Assembly (NCBI RefSeq): GCF_900187325.1
Contig: NZ_FZMZ01000005.1
Span: 372,001-436,000 of the forward strand
Source: Virgibacillus ndiopensis
GTDB lineage: Bacteria; Bacillota; Bacilli; Bacillales; Amphibacillaceae
Reading direction: 5' to 3'
DNA length: 64,000 nucleotides
The position numbers and the translations under genes are program-made. Position 1 is the first letter of the stretch. The number at the start of each line of letters is the position of its first letter. Below are positions 38,086 through 46,562 of the stretch, one piece after another. The notes below the pieces were generated by a model. That model made no database searches and was not told the DNA's origin. It worked only from the letters and a program-made list of their open reading frames with translations.

Positions 38086-38511
38086 TTGGATAAGATTCGT
38101 ACACAAATAGAAGTAAGATATCAGGAAACAGACCAGATGGGTGTTGTCTATCACGCAAATTATTTGGTTTGGTTTGAAATAGGGAGAACTAAACTTATCG
38201 AACACTTAGGTTTCTGGTATGCTGACATGGAAAAGAACAATGTTGTTTCACCGGTTGTGGATGCGCAAATTTCATTTAAAAAACCTATTCATTATGGGGA
38301 AAAGGCATTTGTTGAAACTTGGATAGAGAAGTATGACGGTATACGAACAAATTATGGGTATAATATTGTCAATGAAGAAGGAAAAGTAGCTGTAAGTGGG
38401 ACAACGCAGCATGTAATTGTAAAAAAAGATAGTTTCAGACCATTATCGTTGCGTCGAGCATTTCCAGATTGGCATGAAGCATATATGAACCAAATTAACG
38501 AGGAATCATAA
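38086..38511 (+). CDS. yneP: Hotdog-fold acyl-CoA thioesterase YneP
   Basis: A 141-residue 4-hydroxybenzoyl-CoA-type thioesterase. The active-site loop ETDQMGVVYHANYLVWFE holds the nucleophilic or base Asp (residue 16-17) and the conserved His-Ala-Asn-Tyr. The start is TTG 38086 after GAGGAGG. Its stop overlaps the yneQ start (TAATG), so translation is coupled. Substrate is unknown; acyl-CoA hydrolysis is inferred from the family. Confidence 0.92.
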   Translation: MDKIRTQIEVRYQETDQMGVVYHANYLVWFEIGRTKLIEHLGFWYADMEKNNVVSPVVDAQISFKKPIHYGEKAFVETWIEKYDGIRTNYGYNIVNEEGKVAVSGTTQHVIVKKDSFRPLSLRRAFPDWHEAYMNQINEES

Positions 38512-38810
38512 TGGCATTTGGGATAACGCGTCAGGAACTAAGAAGATGGAAGCAGGAAGTGACTAATGGCAACATAGCATTTCTTACGCACTATTGGCTT
38601 GATCCAAGATTTCCTAATTGTAATACTGTCACAAAGGTTGGCTGTCAAAACGTTGACAAACTAGCGACCTGGGGTAAACAATATGGTTTGAAAAAAGAAT
38701 GGATTGATCATTATCCAGACTATCCCCATTATGATTTATTTGGCGAAAGACAGAAACAAATATTAAAAAATGAACAACAATGGGAGCAAATAAAGCATTT
38801 TAAATTATAA
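38511..38810 (+). CDS. yneQ: YneQ family protein
   Basis: A 99-residue protein of unknown function, the same length as B. subtilis YneQ, with the segments ITRQELRRWKQEV and HYWLDPRFPNCNTVTKVGC. The conserved tryptophans and HYPDYPHYDLFGERQ are visible. It starts within the yneP stop codon. Nothing suggests an enzymatic activity. Confidence 0.9.
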   Translation: MAFGITRQELRRWKQEVTNGNIAFLTHYWLDPRFPNCNTVTKVGCQNVDKLATWGKQYGLKKEWIDHYPDYPHYDLFGERQKQILKNEQQWEQIKHFKL

Positions 38811-38838
38811 AAAGGCGTTTGATCAACGCCTTTTTATA
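38809..38838. terminator. bidirectional terminator yneQ / yneR
   Basis: AAAAAGGCGTTGAT-type stem: AAAAAGGCGTT pairs with AACGCCTTTTT around TGATC between convergent genes. Confidence 0.85.
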
Positions 38839-38842
38839 ATAG

Positions 38843-39139
38843 TTAACTAAACTTAAATGTAGGTTCATTAAGGTTTTTATCGATTTCTACGTTTAAGTCT
38901 TTCTCTTCAAAATACCAAGCATCTTTGGCTTCCACGTAAAATGTTATATTTTCGACTTCGTATGAGGAATGAATTTCATTTGGTGTTTCAAGTGATACAC
39001 CTAACGAGAACCCTGGTATTAAACCTCTAAAACCACCGTATCTTACATAAAATTGTACGTAAGCGTTTTGTTGAATATCTAATTCATCTTTATACCATCT
39101 AGCAGCTTCATCTGTTACATGTATGTTCAAACGTGTCAA
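38843..39139 (-). CDS. yneR: HesB/IscA-like protein YneR
   Basis: A 98-residue protein with the HesB-like beta fold (start MTRLNIHVTDEAARWYKDEL, then FYVRYGGFRGLIPGFSLGV). Unlike true IscA scaffolds it has no cysteine at all, so it cannot bind an Fe-S cluster in the usual way; this is typical for the YneR subgroup. AAAAGGAG precedes the start on the minus strand. yidD lies directly upstream. Confidence 0.9.
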   Translation of the reverse strand: MTRLNIHVTDEAARWYKDELDIQQNAYVQFYVRYGGFRGLIPGFSLGVSLETPNEIHSSYEVENITFYVEAKDAWYFEEKDLNVEIDKNLNEPTFKFS

Positions 39140-39151
39140 CTCCTTTTAATT

Positions 39152-39385
39152 CTACCTATGTTTTTTCTCTTTCTTTTCTGGGACTAGGTCGATTCCGCCG
39201 GGATGAAACGGGTGACACTTTCCAATACGTTTAATGGTCAAATAAGCACCTTTAATGGCTCCAAAACGTCTAAACGCCTCTAAGCCATATTCCGAACATG
39301 TTGGATGAAACCGACATGTTGGCGGTTTGAATGGACTTATTACTTTTCGATAAAATTTAATAACTGCTATGAACAGATATTTCAT
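39152..39385 (-). CDS. yidD: Membrane protein insertion efficiency factor YidD
   Basis: A 77-residue YidD-family protein: [17 protein letters not shown], then [17 protein letters not shown] with the three conserved cysteines, and [11 protein letters not shown] at the end. It helps YidC-dependent membrane insertion in other bacteria (known for E. coli). It lies between folE2 and yneR on the minus strand, with 12 bases to yneR, so the two are probably co-transcribed. Confidence 0.95.
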   Translation of the reverse strand: MKYLFIAVIKFYRKVISPFKPPTCRFHPTCSEYGLEAFRRFGAIKGAYLTIKRIGKCHPFHPGGIDLVPEKKEKKHR

Positions 39386-39400
39386 TCGTATTTTCCTTTT

Positions 39401-40336
39401 TTAAAGTGTATTATCATTAGATTTATCGTACGTGACAGATGCAATTGCATCATGCATATGAATCGATTCCTCATTCCGACATGTCACTTTGAATTTTTCA
39501 ACGAATGACATCTCATACAAATCTGCTGCAACTAAACGAACCATATCCTCAACAAAACGAGGATTTTCATAAGCTTGTTCGGTTACCATTTTTTCATCAG
39601 GTCGTTTTAGTACAGGGTGAATTCTGGCACTTGCATTACTTTCAGCAGCTTCTAATAAAAATTTCATCCAATCAATTTTGTTTTCATCAAAATCATCTCT
39701 AAGTTTAATTTCCATTGAAACACGACCACGCTGATTGTGTGCACTATATTCACTGATTTCTTTTGAACAAGGACACAAAGTTGTAATTAATGCAGATAAT
39801 GATGTAGTTACGTTAAAACCTTCTATTTGATCATATGAAACAGTAATAGTGACGTCTGCATGATTCATTCCAGCAAGTCCAGATTGTGGGCCACGTTGTT
39901 CATAGAACCAAGGGAATGAAACAGTAAGCTCAGCATCATTTTGTTTTAAGCGTTCAGCTAATTCTTTTGTGAATTGTTTAAGTGTTGCAATATCTGCGGT
40001 AAATCCAGCCTTGTGATATAAAGCCAATTGTTCTGTAAAACGACTCATATTTGTACCTTTACTTGTTTTCTCTACACTTGAAGAAAATTGAAATGTACCA
40101 ATACTTGTTTGTGTAGTTGGAATTAAGTTACTTTTAACAATAATAGGGTGCTTTACATTTGCGATTCCAACAGCATCAAGATCAAATAAAAAGTCTTTTT
40201 TTGTATTTTGTAGATCGGCCATTTCACTTTTTTCACTAGGTTTTGTTTTTGGTCCGGGGTCTACTGAACCAAATAATTTATGTCGTTGTGCTTTGTTTGG
40301 TAATTGTTTTTTTGGGAATGTTCTTACCTTATCCAT
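39401..40336 (-). CDS. folE2: GTP cyclohydrolase FolE2
   Basis: FolE2 (GTP cyclohydrolase IB) makes dihydroneopterin triphosphate for folate and can work with metals other than zinc. The 311-residue protein has FLFDLDAVGIANVKHPI near residue 48, LCPCSKEISEYSAHNQRGR with the metal-binding cysteine near residue 188, and the C-terminal VVxxExx-like segment HMHDAIAS. In B. subtilis the gene (yciA) is controlled by Zur; I saw no clear Zur box upstream here. The place beside yidD and yneR differs from B. subtilis. Confidence 0.95.
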   Translation of the reverse strand: MDKVRTFPKKQLPNKAQRHKLFGSVDPGPKTKPSEKSEMADLQNTKKDFLFDLDAVGIANVKHPIIVKSNLIPTTQTSIGTFQFSSSVEKTSKGTNMSRFTEQLALYHKAGFTADIATLKQFTKELAERLKQNDAELTVSFPWFYEQRGPQSGLAGMNHADVTITVSYDQIEGFNVTTSLSALITTLCPCSKEISEYSAHNQRGRVSMEIKLRDDFDENKIDWMKFLLEAAESNASARIHPVLKRPDEKMVTEQAYENPRFVEDMVRLVAADLYEMSFVEKFKVTCRNEESIHMHDAIASVTYDKSNDNTL

Positions 40337-40446
40337 AACGGTGTCCCCTCTCTGCTCATACTACTTCAAAGTATACTGAAATCGGTTCTAATATTCAATT
40401 GATTGGTTCTAAGGTCAAAACAAAAGGTAAAGAGCCATACACTAAA

Positions 40447-40486
40447 CACCCCAAAAGTTAGATTTTTCATTCTAACTTTTGGGGTG
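40447..40486. repeat. perfect 16-bp inverted repeat (IS3-end-like)
   Basis: CACCCCAAAAGTTAGA at 40447-40462 and its exact complement at 40471-40486, with 8 bases between. There is no T run to the right; to the left on the minus strand only TTTAG. It may act as a terminator for plsY, but the string AACTTTTGGGGTGCAG also resembles the ends of IS150-type elements, as I remember them. Confidence 0.6.
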
Positions 40487-40508
40487 CAGGATCCAACTAG
40501 ATTTTGTT

Positions 40509-41090
40509 TTACATCCATTTTATTTTTGGTTCTGTTCCATTTTTAATACGTTTAATATTTTCCTTGTGCCGATAGAAAACAAAAATGGTTAATGCGGATA
40601 TGACAATAATTAGACCAACATCTTTAAAGAGCATCGCTACAATTGCGGATACGACACCTGTTATCATTGATGAAAGGGATACGTATTTTGATACGTATAA
40701 CGTTAGGACAAAGGTGACGATCATAACGAGAAAAAGTAATGGATTAACTCCAAATATAATTCCTCCAGAAGTTGCCACAGCTTTTCCGCCTTTAAATTTT
40801 GCAAAGAGTGGATATGTATGTCCTAAAACAGCAAATAGCCCAATGACGAGTCGATATACATCAGCATCAAATAATAAAGGTATAAGTGTTGCTACAGTTC
40901 CTTTTAATATATCTGCTAATGTAACAATAATACCAGCTTTAATGCCTAATACACGAAATGTATTTGTGGCACCTAAATTTCCACTTCCATGCTCACGAAT
41001 GTCAATTTTAAAACCAACTTTTCCAACAATTAGCGCTGATGGTATAGAACCTAGTACATACGCAATGATAGCAAATAAAATATAATCCAT
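40509..41090 (-). CDS. plsY: Acyl-phosphate:glycerol-3-phosphate acyltransferase PlsY
   Basis: PlsY makes lysophosphatidic acid from acyl phosphate and glycerol 3-phosphate at the membrane. The 193-residue protein has about five helices and the three family motifs: [11 protein letters not shown] near residue 14, [15 protein letters not shown] near 36 and [20 protein letters not shown] near 92-110. GAAGGAAA precedes the start on the minus strand. It matches yneS, which is next to parE in B. subtilis; here a transporter separates them. Confidence 0.95.
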   Translation of the reverse strand: MDYILFAIIAYVLGSIPSALIVGKVGFKIDIREHGSGNLGATNTFRVLGIKAGIIVTLADILKGTVATLIPLLFDADVYRLVIGLFAVLGHTYPLFAKFKGGKAVATSGGIIFGVNPLLFLVMIVTFVLTLYVSKYVSLSSMITGVVSAIVAMLFKDVGLIIVISALTIFVFYRHKENIKRIKNGTEPKIKWM

Positions 41091-41310
41091 TTATTTTCCT
41101 TCTTTCTAATTGGGTGTTAAACTTTGATATATCTATAACCAACAGTATTTTTGTTGAACTAGAAAATCACCTTACACTTTATTTTATCATGAAGTTCTAG
41201 TAGAAAGAACCTAAATAGCAATGTTTTTGAATCACTTAATAAGGGTAATTCTATTTTTGCTAAGAAAGTTTACCCAATTAATGGGAATTTATTATCGAAG
41301 GAAGATGTAT

Positions 41311-42375
41311 ATGATTGAGTTTAAGAACGTACAAAAGGTTTATCAAGATGGAACCAAAGCGTTAAAGAATTTTTCTCTGAAAATAGACAAGGGGGAGCTG
41401 GTAACTTTAATAGGACCAAGTGGTTGCGGAAAAACTACCACTATGAAAATGGTCAATCGTTTGATCGAACCTACATCAGGGTCAATATCTATAAATAACA
41501 AAGACATTAATGATTTTAATATTCATGAATTACGCTGGAATATTGGTTACGTTTTACAAGAAATAGCATTATTTCCACATATGACTATAGAAGAAAATAT
41601 AGCGATAGTACCGGAAATGAAAAAATGGAAGCGGAAAAGAATAAGAGAACGAAGCAATGAATTGATGGACATGGTTGGACTTGATCCTTCTACATATCAA
41701 AAACGTATGCCAAGTGAATTGTCAGGAGGTCAACAACAACGAATAGGTGTAATACGTGCACTCGCAGCTGATCCAGACATTATATTAATGGATGAGCCAT
41801 TTAGTGCACTTGATCCTATAAGTAGGGAGCAGCTGCAAAATGACATCCGATCATTACAAAAGGAAATAAAAAAAACAATCGTTTTTGTCACACACGATAT
41901 GGATGAAGCGATGGCAATTGGTGACAGAGTTTGTCTTATGAAAGTTGGAGAGATTGTTCAAGTTGATTCGCCACAACAATTAATTTTGCACCCAACGAAT
42001 CAGTTTGTGAAGGATTTTATTGGCGAAAGAAAGTCCCCATGGCAAACTGCAGTGGATGTAATTGCAAATCAATCATATGAAAATATAATTAATAAAGATA
42101 AATTTGAAAATAAGGAATGTCTTGATACCGAGATATACGTAATAAAAGACGAGAATGACTGTTTTGGAGGAGTAGTACAAAACGGAAAGTTATACAATGT
42201 TAAAACGCTCCAAAATGATATACCATTATTTAAAGCAACAGAAATAATTCAAGCAAGTGACCAACAAATTTTTCCTGTTCTAAAGGAGGACAAATTAGTT
42301 GGGGTACTTACATTTAAAGATATTGTAGCGTTTCTAAAAAGTAGAACGAAAGTGGAAAATGGGGTGATTCAATAA
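41311..42375 (+). CDS. Osmoprotectant ABC transporter ATPase (OpuBA/OpuCA-like)
   Basis: ATPase of a glycine-betaine/carnitine/choline-type importer. From ATG 41311 it has 354 residues: Walker A GPSGCGKT at 35-42, the Q-loop YVLQEIALFPHMT, signature LSGGQQQR, Walker B IILMDEPFSALDP, and at the C-terminus a CBS-like segment (about residues 290-345) usual in OpuCA. AAGGAAG lies 6 bases before 41311; an in-frame ATG at 41305 directly abuts it and longer upstream starts lack support. Its stop overlaps the next ATG (TAATG). Confidence 0.9.
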   Translation: MIEFKNVQKVYQDGTKALKNFSLKIDKGELVTLIGPSGCGKTTTMKMVNRLIEPTSGSISINNKDINDFNIHELRWNIGYVLQEIALFPHMTIEENIAIVPEMKKWKRKRIRERSNELMDMVGLDPSTYQKRMPSELSGGQQQRIGVIRALAADPDIILMDEPFSALDPISREQLQNDIRSLQKEIKKTIVFVTHDMDEAMAIGDRVCLMKVGEIVQVDSPQQLILHPTNQFVKDFIGERKSPWQTAVDVIANQSYENIINKDKFENKECLDTEIYVIKDENDCFGGVVQNGKLYNVKTLQNDIPLFKATEIIQASDQQIFPVLKEDKLVGVLTFKDIVAFLKSRTKVENGVIQ

Positions 42376-43901
42376 TGAATGAATTTATCTCAATTTTGCA
42401 AAAGCGTCAGGATGTATTATTGGAATCGATTTGGGAACATTTACAAATATCATTACTTTCATTAATAATTGCAATCATTATTGCAGTTCCTTTAGGGCTA
42501 ATTTTAACTCGATATCAACGTGTTGCTGAGCCGATAATAGGCATTACAGCCATTATGCAGACCATTCCGAGCCTGGCGGTTTTAGCATTTCTCATTCCGT
42601 TTTTTGGAATTGGTACAACTCCTGCAATTATTGCATTAACTGCTTATGGGTTGCTACCTATCTTGAGAAATACCTATACTAGTATTAAAGAAGTGGATCC
42701 AGCTTTGAAAGAGGCTGCTACGGGAATGGGAATGAATTCTTTTAAGCGATTAACCAAGGTCGAATTACCAATCGCTATGCCGGTAATTATGGCCGGAATA
42801 CGAACATCAATGGTTTTAATTGTAGGTACTACAACAATTGCCGCTCTTATAGGTGCTGGTGGTTTAGGGGAACTGATATTATTAGGTCTTGATCGAGGTG
42901 CCGATTTAAATCTGATTCTTCTAGGTGCCATACCTGCAGCAATGTTGGCGATTATTTTAGATATGATTTTACGAGGGTTAGAAAAAATTTCTAAGCGAGC
43001 AGGATTTAAATCATTTATTACCATGTTGATTATTGCTGTCATTATTGTTGCTTCTCCATTATTGTTTACCTCCGACAAAAAAGCTGACTTAGTTATTGGA
43101 GCAAAACTTGGGTCTGAGCCAGCCATATTAATTAATATGTATAAGTTATTGATTGAAGAAGAAACGGATTTAGAAGTAAAGTTAAAACCGGGTTTAGGTA
43201 AAACTGCATTTGTTTTTTCTGCATTACAAAATGACAGTATTGATATTTACCCAGAATTTACTGGAACCGCAATTGTCACACACTTGGAACAAAAGGCAAA
43301 GAGTAATGATCCTAACAAAGTTTATGAGCAGGCAAAACAAGGAATGCAAGAAAAATATAATATGGCATTTCTAGCACCAATGAAATTTAATAATACGTAC
43401 GCAGTAGCTACAACAAAAGCCTTAGCGAATAAATATAATTTAGAATCTATCAGAGATTTAAATAAAATAGAAGATGAGATAACTGCTGGTTTTACACTTG
43501 AATTTAAAGATCGTTATGATGGTTATGTAGGGATGCAGGAAGTATATAATTTAGATATAGAAAGCGTTAAAACAATGGAACCCGGGATTCGCCAGGAAGC
43601 TTTAGCGAACGGTGATGTTGATATCATTGATGCTTATGCGACTGATAGTTATATGATTGAATTAGATTTAGTTACATTGGACGATCCTGAAAATTTATTT
43701 CCACCTTATCAAGGCGCGCCTCTTATGAGAGAGGAAACGTTAGTAAAATACCCTGAGCTGAAGGAAATTTTAAATCAACTTGGTGGTAAAATAACTGACG
43801 AACAAATGAGACAAATGAATTATCAAGTTGATTACGAAGATATATCACCGGAAGAGGTAGCAAGAAACTACCTAGTTAAACAAGGTTTACTCGATAAATA
43901 G
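42375..43901 (+). CDS. Osmoprotectant transporter permease-binding protein fusion (OpuBB-OpuBC-like)
   Basis: A 508-residue fusion. Residues 1-210 are a permease with about six helices and the EAA-type loop EVDPALKEAATGMGMNS. A further helix (about 212-228) leads to a periplasmic-type OpuAC substrate-binding domain (about 235-500) with GAKLGSEPAILINMYK. Fusions of this type serve betaine, carnitine or choline import. The start overlaps the ATPase stop, so the two genes make a complete importer. Uptake of compatible solutes fits a halotolerant host. The exact substrate cannot be read from the sequence. Confidence 0.9.
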   Translation: MNEFISILQKRQDVLLESIWEHLQISLLSLIIAIIIAVPLGLILTRYQRVAEPIIGITAIMQTIPSLAVLAFLIPFFGIGTTPAIIALTAYGLLPILRNTYTSIKEVDPALKEAATGMGMNSFKRLTKVELPIAMPVIMAGIRTSMVLIVGTTTIAALIGAGGLGELILLGLDRGADLNLILLGAIPAAMLAIILDMILRGLEKISKRAGFKSFITMLIIAVIIVASPLLFTSDKKADLVIGAKLGSEPAILINMYKLLIEEETDLEVKLKPGLGKTAFVFSALQNDSIDIYPEFTGTAIVTHLEQKAKSNDPNKVYEQAKQGMQEKYNMAFLAPMKFNNTYAVATTKALANKYNLESIRDLNKIEDEITAGFTLEFKDRYDGYVGMQEVYNLDIESVKTMEPGIRQEALANGDVDIIDAYATDSYMIELDLVTLDDPENLFPPYQGAPLMREETLVKYPELKEILNQLGGKITDEQMRQMNYQVDYEDISPEEVARNYLVKQGLLDK

Positions 43902-43917
43902 AGAAGGAGTGTTTACA

Positions 43918-44337
43918 ATGGCTATAGAAAACCCAGCAAAGGAAACAATAAAAAACGTATTACAAAACGCAAAAACGATCGCAGTCGTTGGTTTATCTGA
44001 TAATCCCGAGCGAACATCTTATCAGGTATCGAGGGTGATGCAGGAAGCTGGATATAAGATTATTCCTGTAAATCCAAAGGTCAAGGAAGTTTTAGGAGAA
44101 AAAGCATATTTTTCACTCGCAGATGTAAAAGAGGATATTGATATTATCAATATTTTTAGACGCTCTGAATTCTTACCAAAGATTGCACGAGAAGCTGCAG
44201 AAACTAACGCGTTTGTCTTTTGGGCACAACAAGGTATAGCAAATCAGGAAGCATTTGAATACCTTAAAGAACGTGAATTCACAGTAATTATGGATATGTG
44301 TATTAAAGTAGCTCATTCAGTGTTAATAGGGAGATAA
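43918..44337 (+). CDS. yneT: CoA-binding protein YneT
   Basis: A 139-residue Rossmann-fold protein of the CoA-binding family: TIAVVGLSDNPERTSYQVSR at the nucleotide-binding loop, IIPVNPKVKEVLGEKAY and the C-terminal VIMDMCIKVAH. AGAAGGAG precedes ATG 43918. It sits upstream of parE as yneT does in B. subtilis. Function is unknown beyond ligand binding. Confidence 0.92.
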   Translation: MAIENPAKETIKNVLQNAKTIAVVGLSDNPERTSYQVSRVMQEAGYKIIPVNPKVKEVLGEKAYFSLADVKEDIDIINIFRRSEFLPKIAREAAETNAFVFWAQQGIANQEAFEYLKEREFTVIMDMCIKVAHSVLIGR

Positions 44338-44343
44338 AATGGT

Positions 44344-44375
44344 AAAGGATGGCTAAATTTGGTCATCCTTTTTAG
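44344..44375 (+). terminator. yneT terminator
   Basis: AAAGGATG pairs with CATCCTTT, followed by TTAG; moderately strong. Confidence 0.65.
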
Positions 44376-44559
44376 TTTAATGGATATGGTAAAATTGTAT
44401 GTTCGCTATACAATCAGAAATTACTTGTAGTATACTAATAATCATGTTAAATGATAGAGAGGTTAATTGGTTACACATTTGAGTATTATTTTACAATCAC
44501 AAACATCTGTTCTATTATAAAAAAGAGAAAAGTTTAGTGTGGAAGGAGTAGATGGTGGA

Positions 44560-46512
44560 TTGACTAAACAACCATTACAATATACCGATGATTCGATTCA
44601 AGTATTAGAAGGTCTTGACGCGGTTAGAAAAAGACCTGGTATGTATATCGGAAGTACAGACTTAAGGGGGTTACACCATTTAGTTTTTGAGATTGTCGAT
44701 AATGCTGTCGATGAAGCTTTAGCAGGTTATGGCGATTTTATCAAGGTAACAATCCATAAAGATAATAGTATTTCTGTTGAAGATAGTGGTCGTGGATTTC
44801 CAGCAGGAATGCATAGCACAGGAAAACCGACAATTGAAGTTATTTTTACGATCTTACACGCTGGGGGGAAATTCGGACAGGGCGGCTATAAAACTAGTGG
44901 TGGATTACATGGGGTAGGTGCTTCTGTTGTTAATGCATTATCTGAATGGTTAGAAGTAACGACTTTTCGAGATGGTCATACATATTATCAACGTTTTGAA
45001 AATGGCGGAAAACCCGTTGGAACACTGGTGAAAAAAGGAGCCACAAGAAAAAGTGGGTCAGTAATCCATTTCAAACCAGACGAATCAATTTTTACAGCAA
45101 CTGTGTTTAATTTTGAAACGCTATCAGAGCGCTTACGTGAGGCAGCTTTTCTACTAAAAGGGTTGAAAATTGAACTTGTAGATGCACGGGAAGATTTAAA
45201 AGAAGTTTATCAATTTCCAGATGGCCTTGAATCATTTGTGACTTATTTGAACGAAGAAAAAGATACACTGCATCCTGTTGTTTCTTTTGAAGGGGAACAA
45301 CAAGAAATTGAGGTTGATTTTGCTTTTCAATTTAATGATGGTTTTGCAGAGAGTATGCTCTCGTTTGTTAATCACGTTAGGACTCGTGACGGTGGAACCC
45401 ATGAATCAGGGGCGAGAACCGCGATAACCCGAATTTTTAATGAATATGCGCGTAAAGCTGCACTATTAAAAGAAAAAGATAAGAATTTAGAGGGAACCGA
45501 TATTAGAGAAGGCTTTACAGCAATCGTATCAGTTCGGATTCCTGAAGAAATATTACAGTTTGAAGGGCAAACGAAAGGAAAGTTAGGAACTTCTGAAGCA
45601 AGATCTGCAGTTGATTCAGTGGTTTCAGAAAAGCTCTCCTATTTTTTAGAGGAAAACCCTGATATTTCTGGTTTGTTAATTCGTAAGGCAATTAAAGCGA
45701 AAGAAGCTAGAGAAGCAGCTAGAAAAGCACGAGAAGATGCCAGGTCCGGTAAGAAAAAACGCCGAAAAGATACGTTACTAAGTGGCAAACTTACTCCTGC
45801 ACAGTCCAAAAACCCGCAAAAGAACGAATTATATTTAGTTGAGGGTGATTCAGCAGGTGGTTCCGCTAAACAAGGTCGTGATCGTAAGTTCCAGGCTGTT
45901 CTTCCATTACGAGGAAAAGTGATTAATACCGAAAAAGCGAAATTACAGGATGTATTCAAAAATGAGGAAATCTCAACAATTATCCATACAATTGGTGCTG
46001 GAGTTGGTGGTGATTTTGATTTAGATGATGTTCAATATGATAAAATTATCATAATGACGGATGCTGATACGGATGGTGCCCACATTCAAGTGTTATTACT
46101 GACGTTTTTCTATCGTTATATGCGATCATTAGTTGAAACAGGCAAAATATATATTGCGTTACCGCCTTTATATAAAATTTCTAAAGGTAAAGGAAAAAAC
46201 GAAAAGATAGTATATGCGTGGGAAGATAGTGAAATGAAAGAAGCATTAAAACAATTTAAAAACGGCTATACAATCCAGCGGTATAAAGGTCTTGGTGAAA
46301 TGAACGCGGATCAGCTTTGGGAAACAACGATGAACCCCGATACTAGAACATTGATTCGAGTAACTTTAGAGGACCTTGCACGTGCGGAGCGGCGCGTTAC
46401 AACATTAATGGGTGATAAGGTCGAACCAAGAAGAAAATGGATTGAGGGTCATGTTCAGTTCAGTATGGATGATGATGCAAGTATATTAGAAAACGATAAT
46501 ATTCATACTTAA
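44560..46512 (+). CDS. parE: DNA topoisomerase IV subunit B
   Basis: ParE supplies the ATPase of topoisomerase IV, which decatenates daughter chromosomes. The 650-residue protein has the GHKL motifs (EIVDNAVDEA, EDSGRGFP, GGLHGVGASVVNALS) and the TOPRIM motif LVEGDSAGGSAKQGRD with DADTDGAHI. The start is taken as TTG 44560: GGAAGGAG lies about 11 bases before it and the protein then begins like ParE of B. subtilis. A GTG at 44539 is upstream of the ribosome binding site. parC follows. Confidence 0.96.
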   Translation: MTKQPLQYTDDSIQVLEGLDAVRKRPGMYIGSTDLRGLHHLVFEIVDNAVDEALAGYGDFIKVTIHKDNSISVEDSGRGFPAGMHSTGKPTIEVIFTILHAGGKFGQGGYKTSGGLHGVGASVVNALSEWLEVTTFRDGHTYYQRFENGGKPVGTLVKKGATRKSGSVIHFKPDESIFTATVFNFETLSERLREAAFLLKGLKIELVDAREDLKEVYQFPDGLESFVTYLNEEKDTLHPVVSFEGEQQEIEVDFAFQFNDGFAESMLSFVNHVRTRDGGTHESGARTAITRIFNEYARKAALLKEKDKNLEGTDIREGFTAIVSVRIPEEILQFEGQTKGKLGTSEARSAVDSVVSEKLSYFLEENPDISGLLIRKAIKAKEAREAARKAREDARSGKKKRRKDTLLSGKLTPAQSKNPQKNELYLVEGDSAGGSAKQGRDRKFQAVLPLRGKVINTEKAKLQDVFKNEEISTIIHTIGAGVGGDFDLDDVQYDKIIIMTDADTDGAHIQVLLLTFFYRYMRSLVETGKIYIALPPLYKISKGKGKNEKIVYAWEDSEMKEALKQFKNGYTIQRYKGLGEMNADQLWETTMNPDTRTLIRVTLEDLARAERRVTTLMGDKVEPRRKWIEGHVQFSMDDDASILENDNIHT

Positions 46513-46562
46513 TTTAACGTAATGAAAATAAAGTAATTTTTAGAAATTAAGGGGGGGTTGGT

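Noticed and set aside
40585-41085. 166-codon plus-strand frame opposite plsY
   Set aside because: plsY on the minus strand has all family motifs; the opposite frame has none.
41153-41201. Inverted ACTAGAA / TTCTAGT arms upstream of the osmoprotectant transporter as an operator
   Set aside because: Arms are short (7 bp), 29 bases apart and AT-rich; no promoter could be placed convincingly relative to them.
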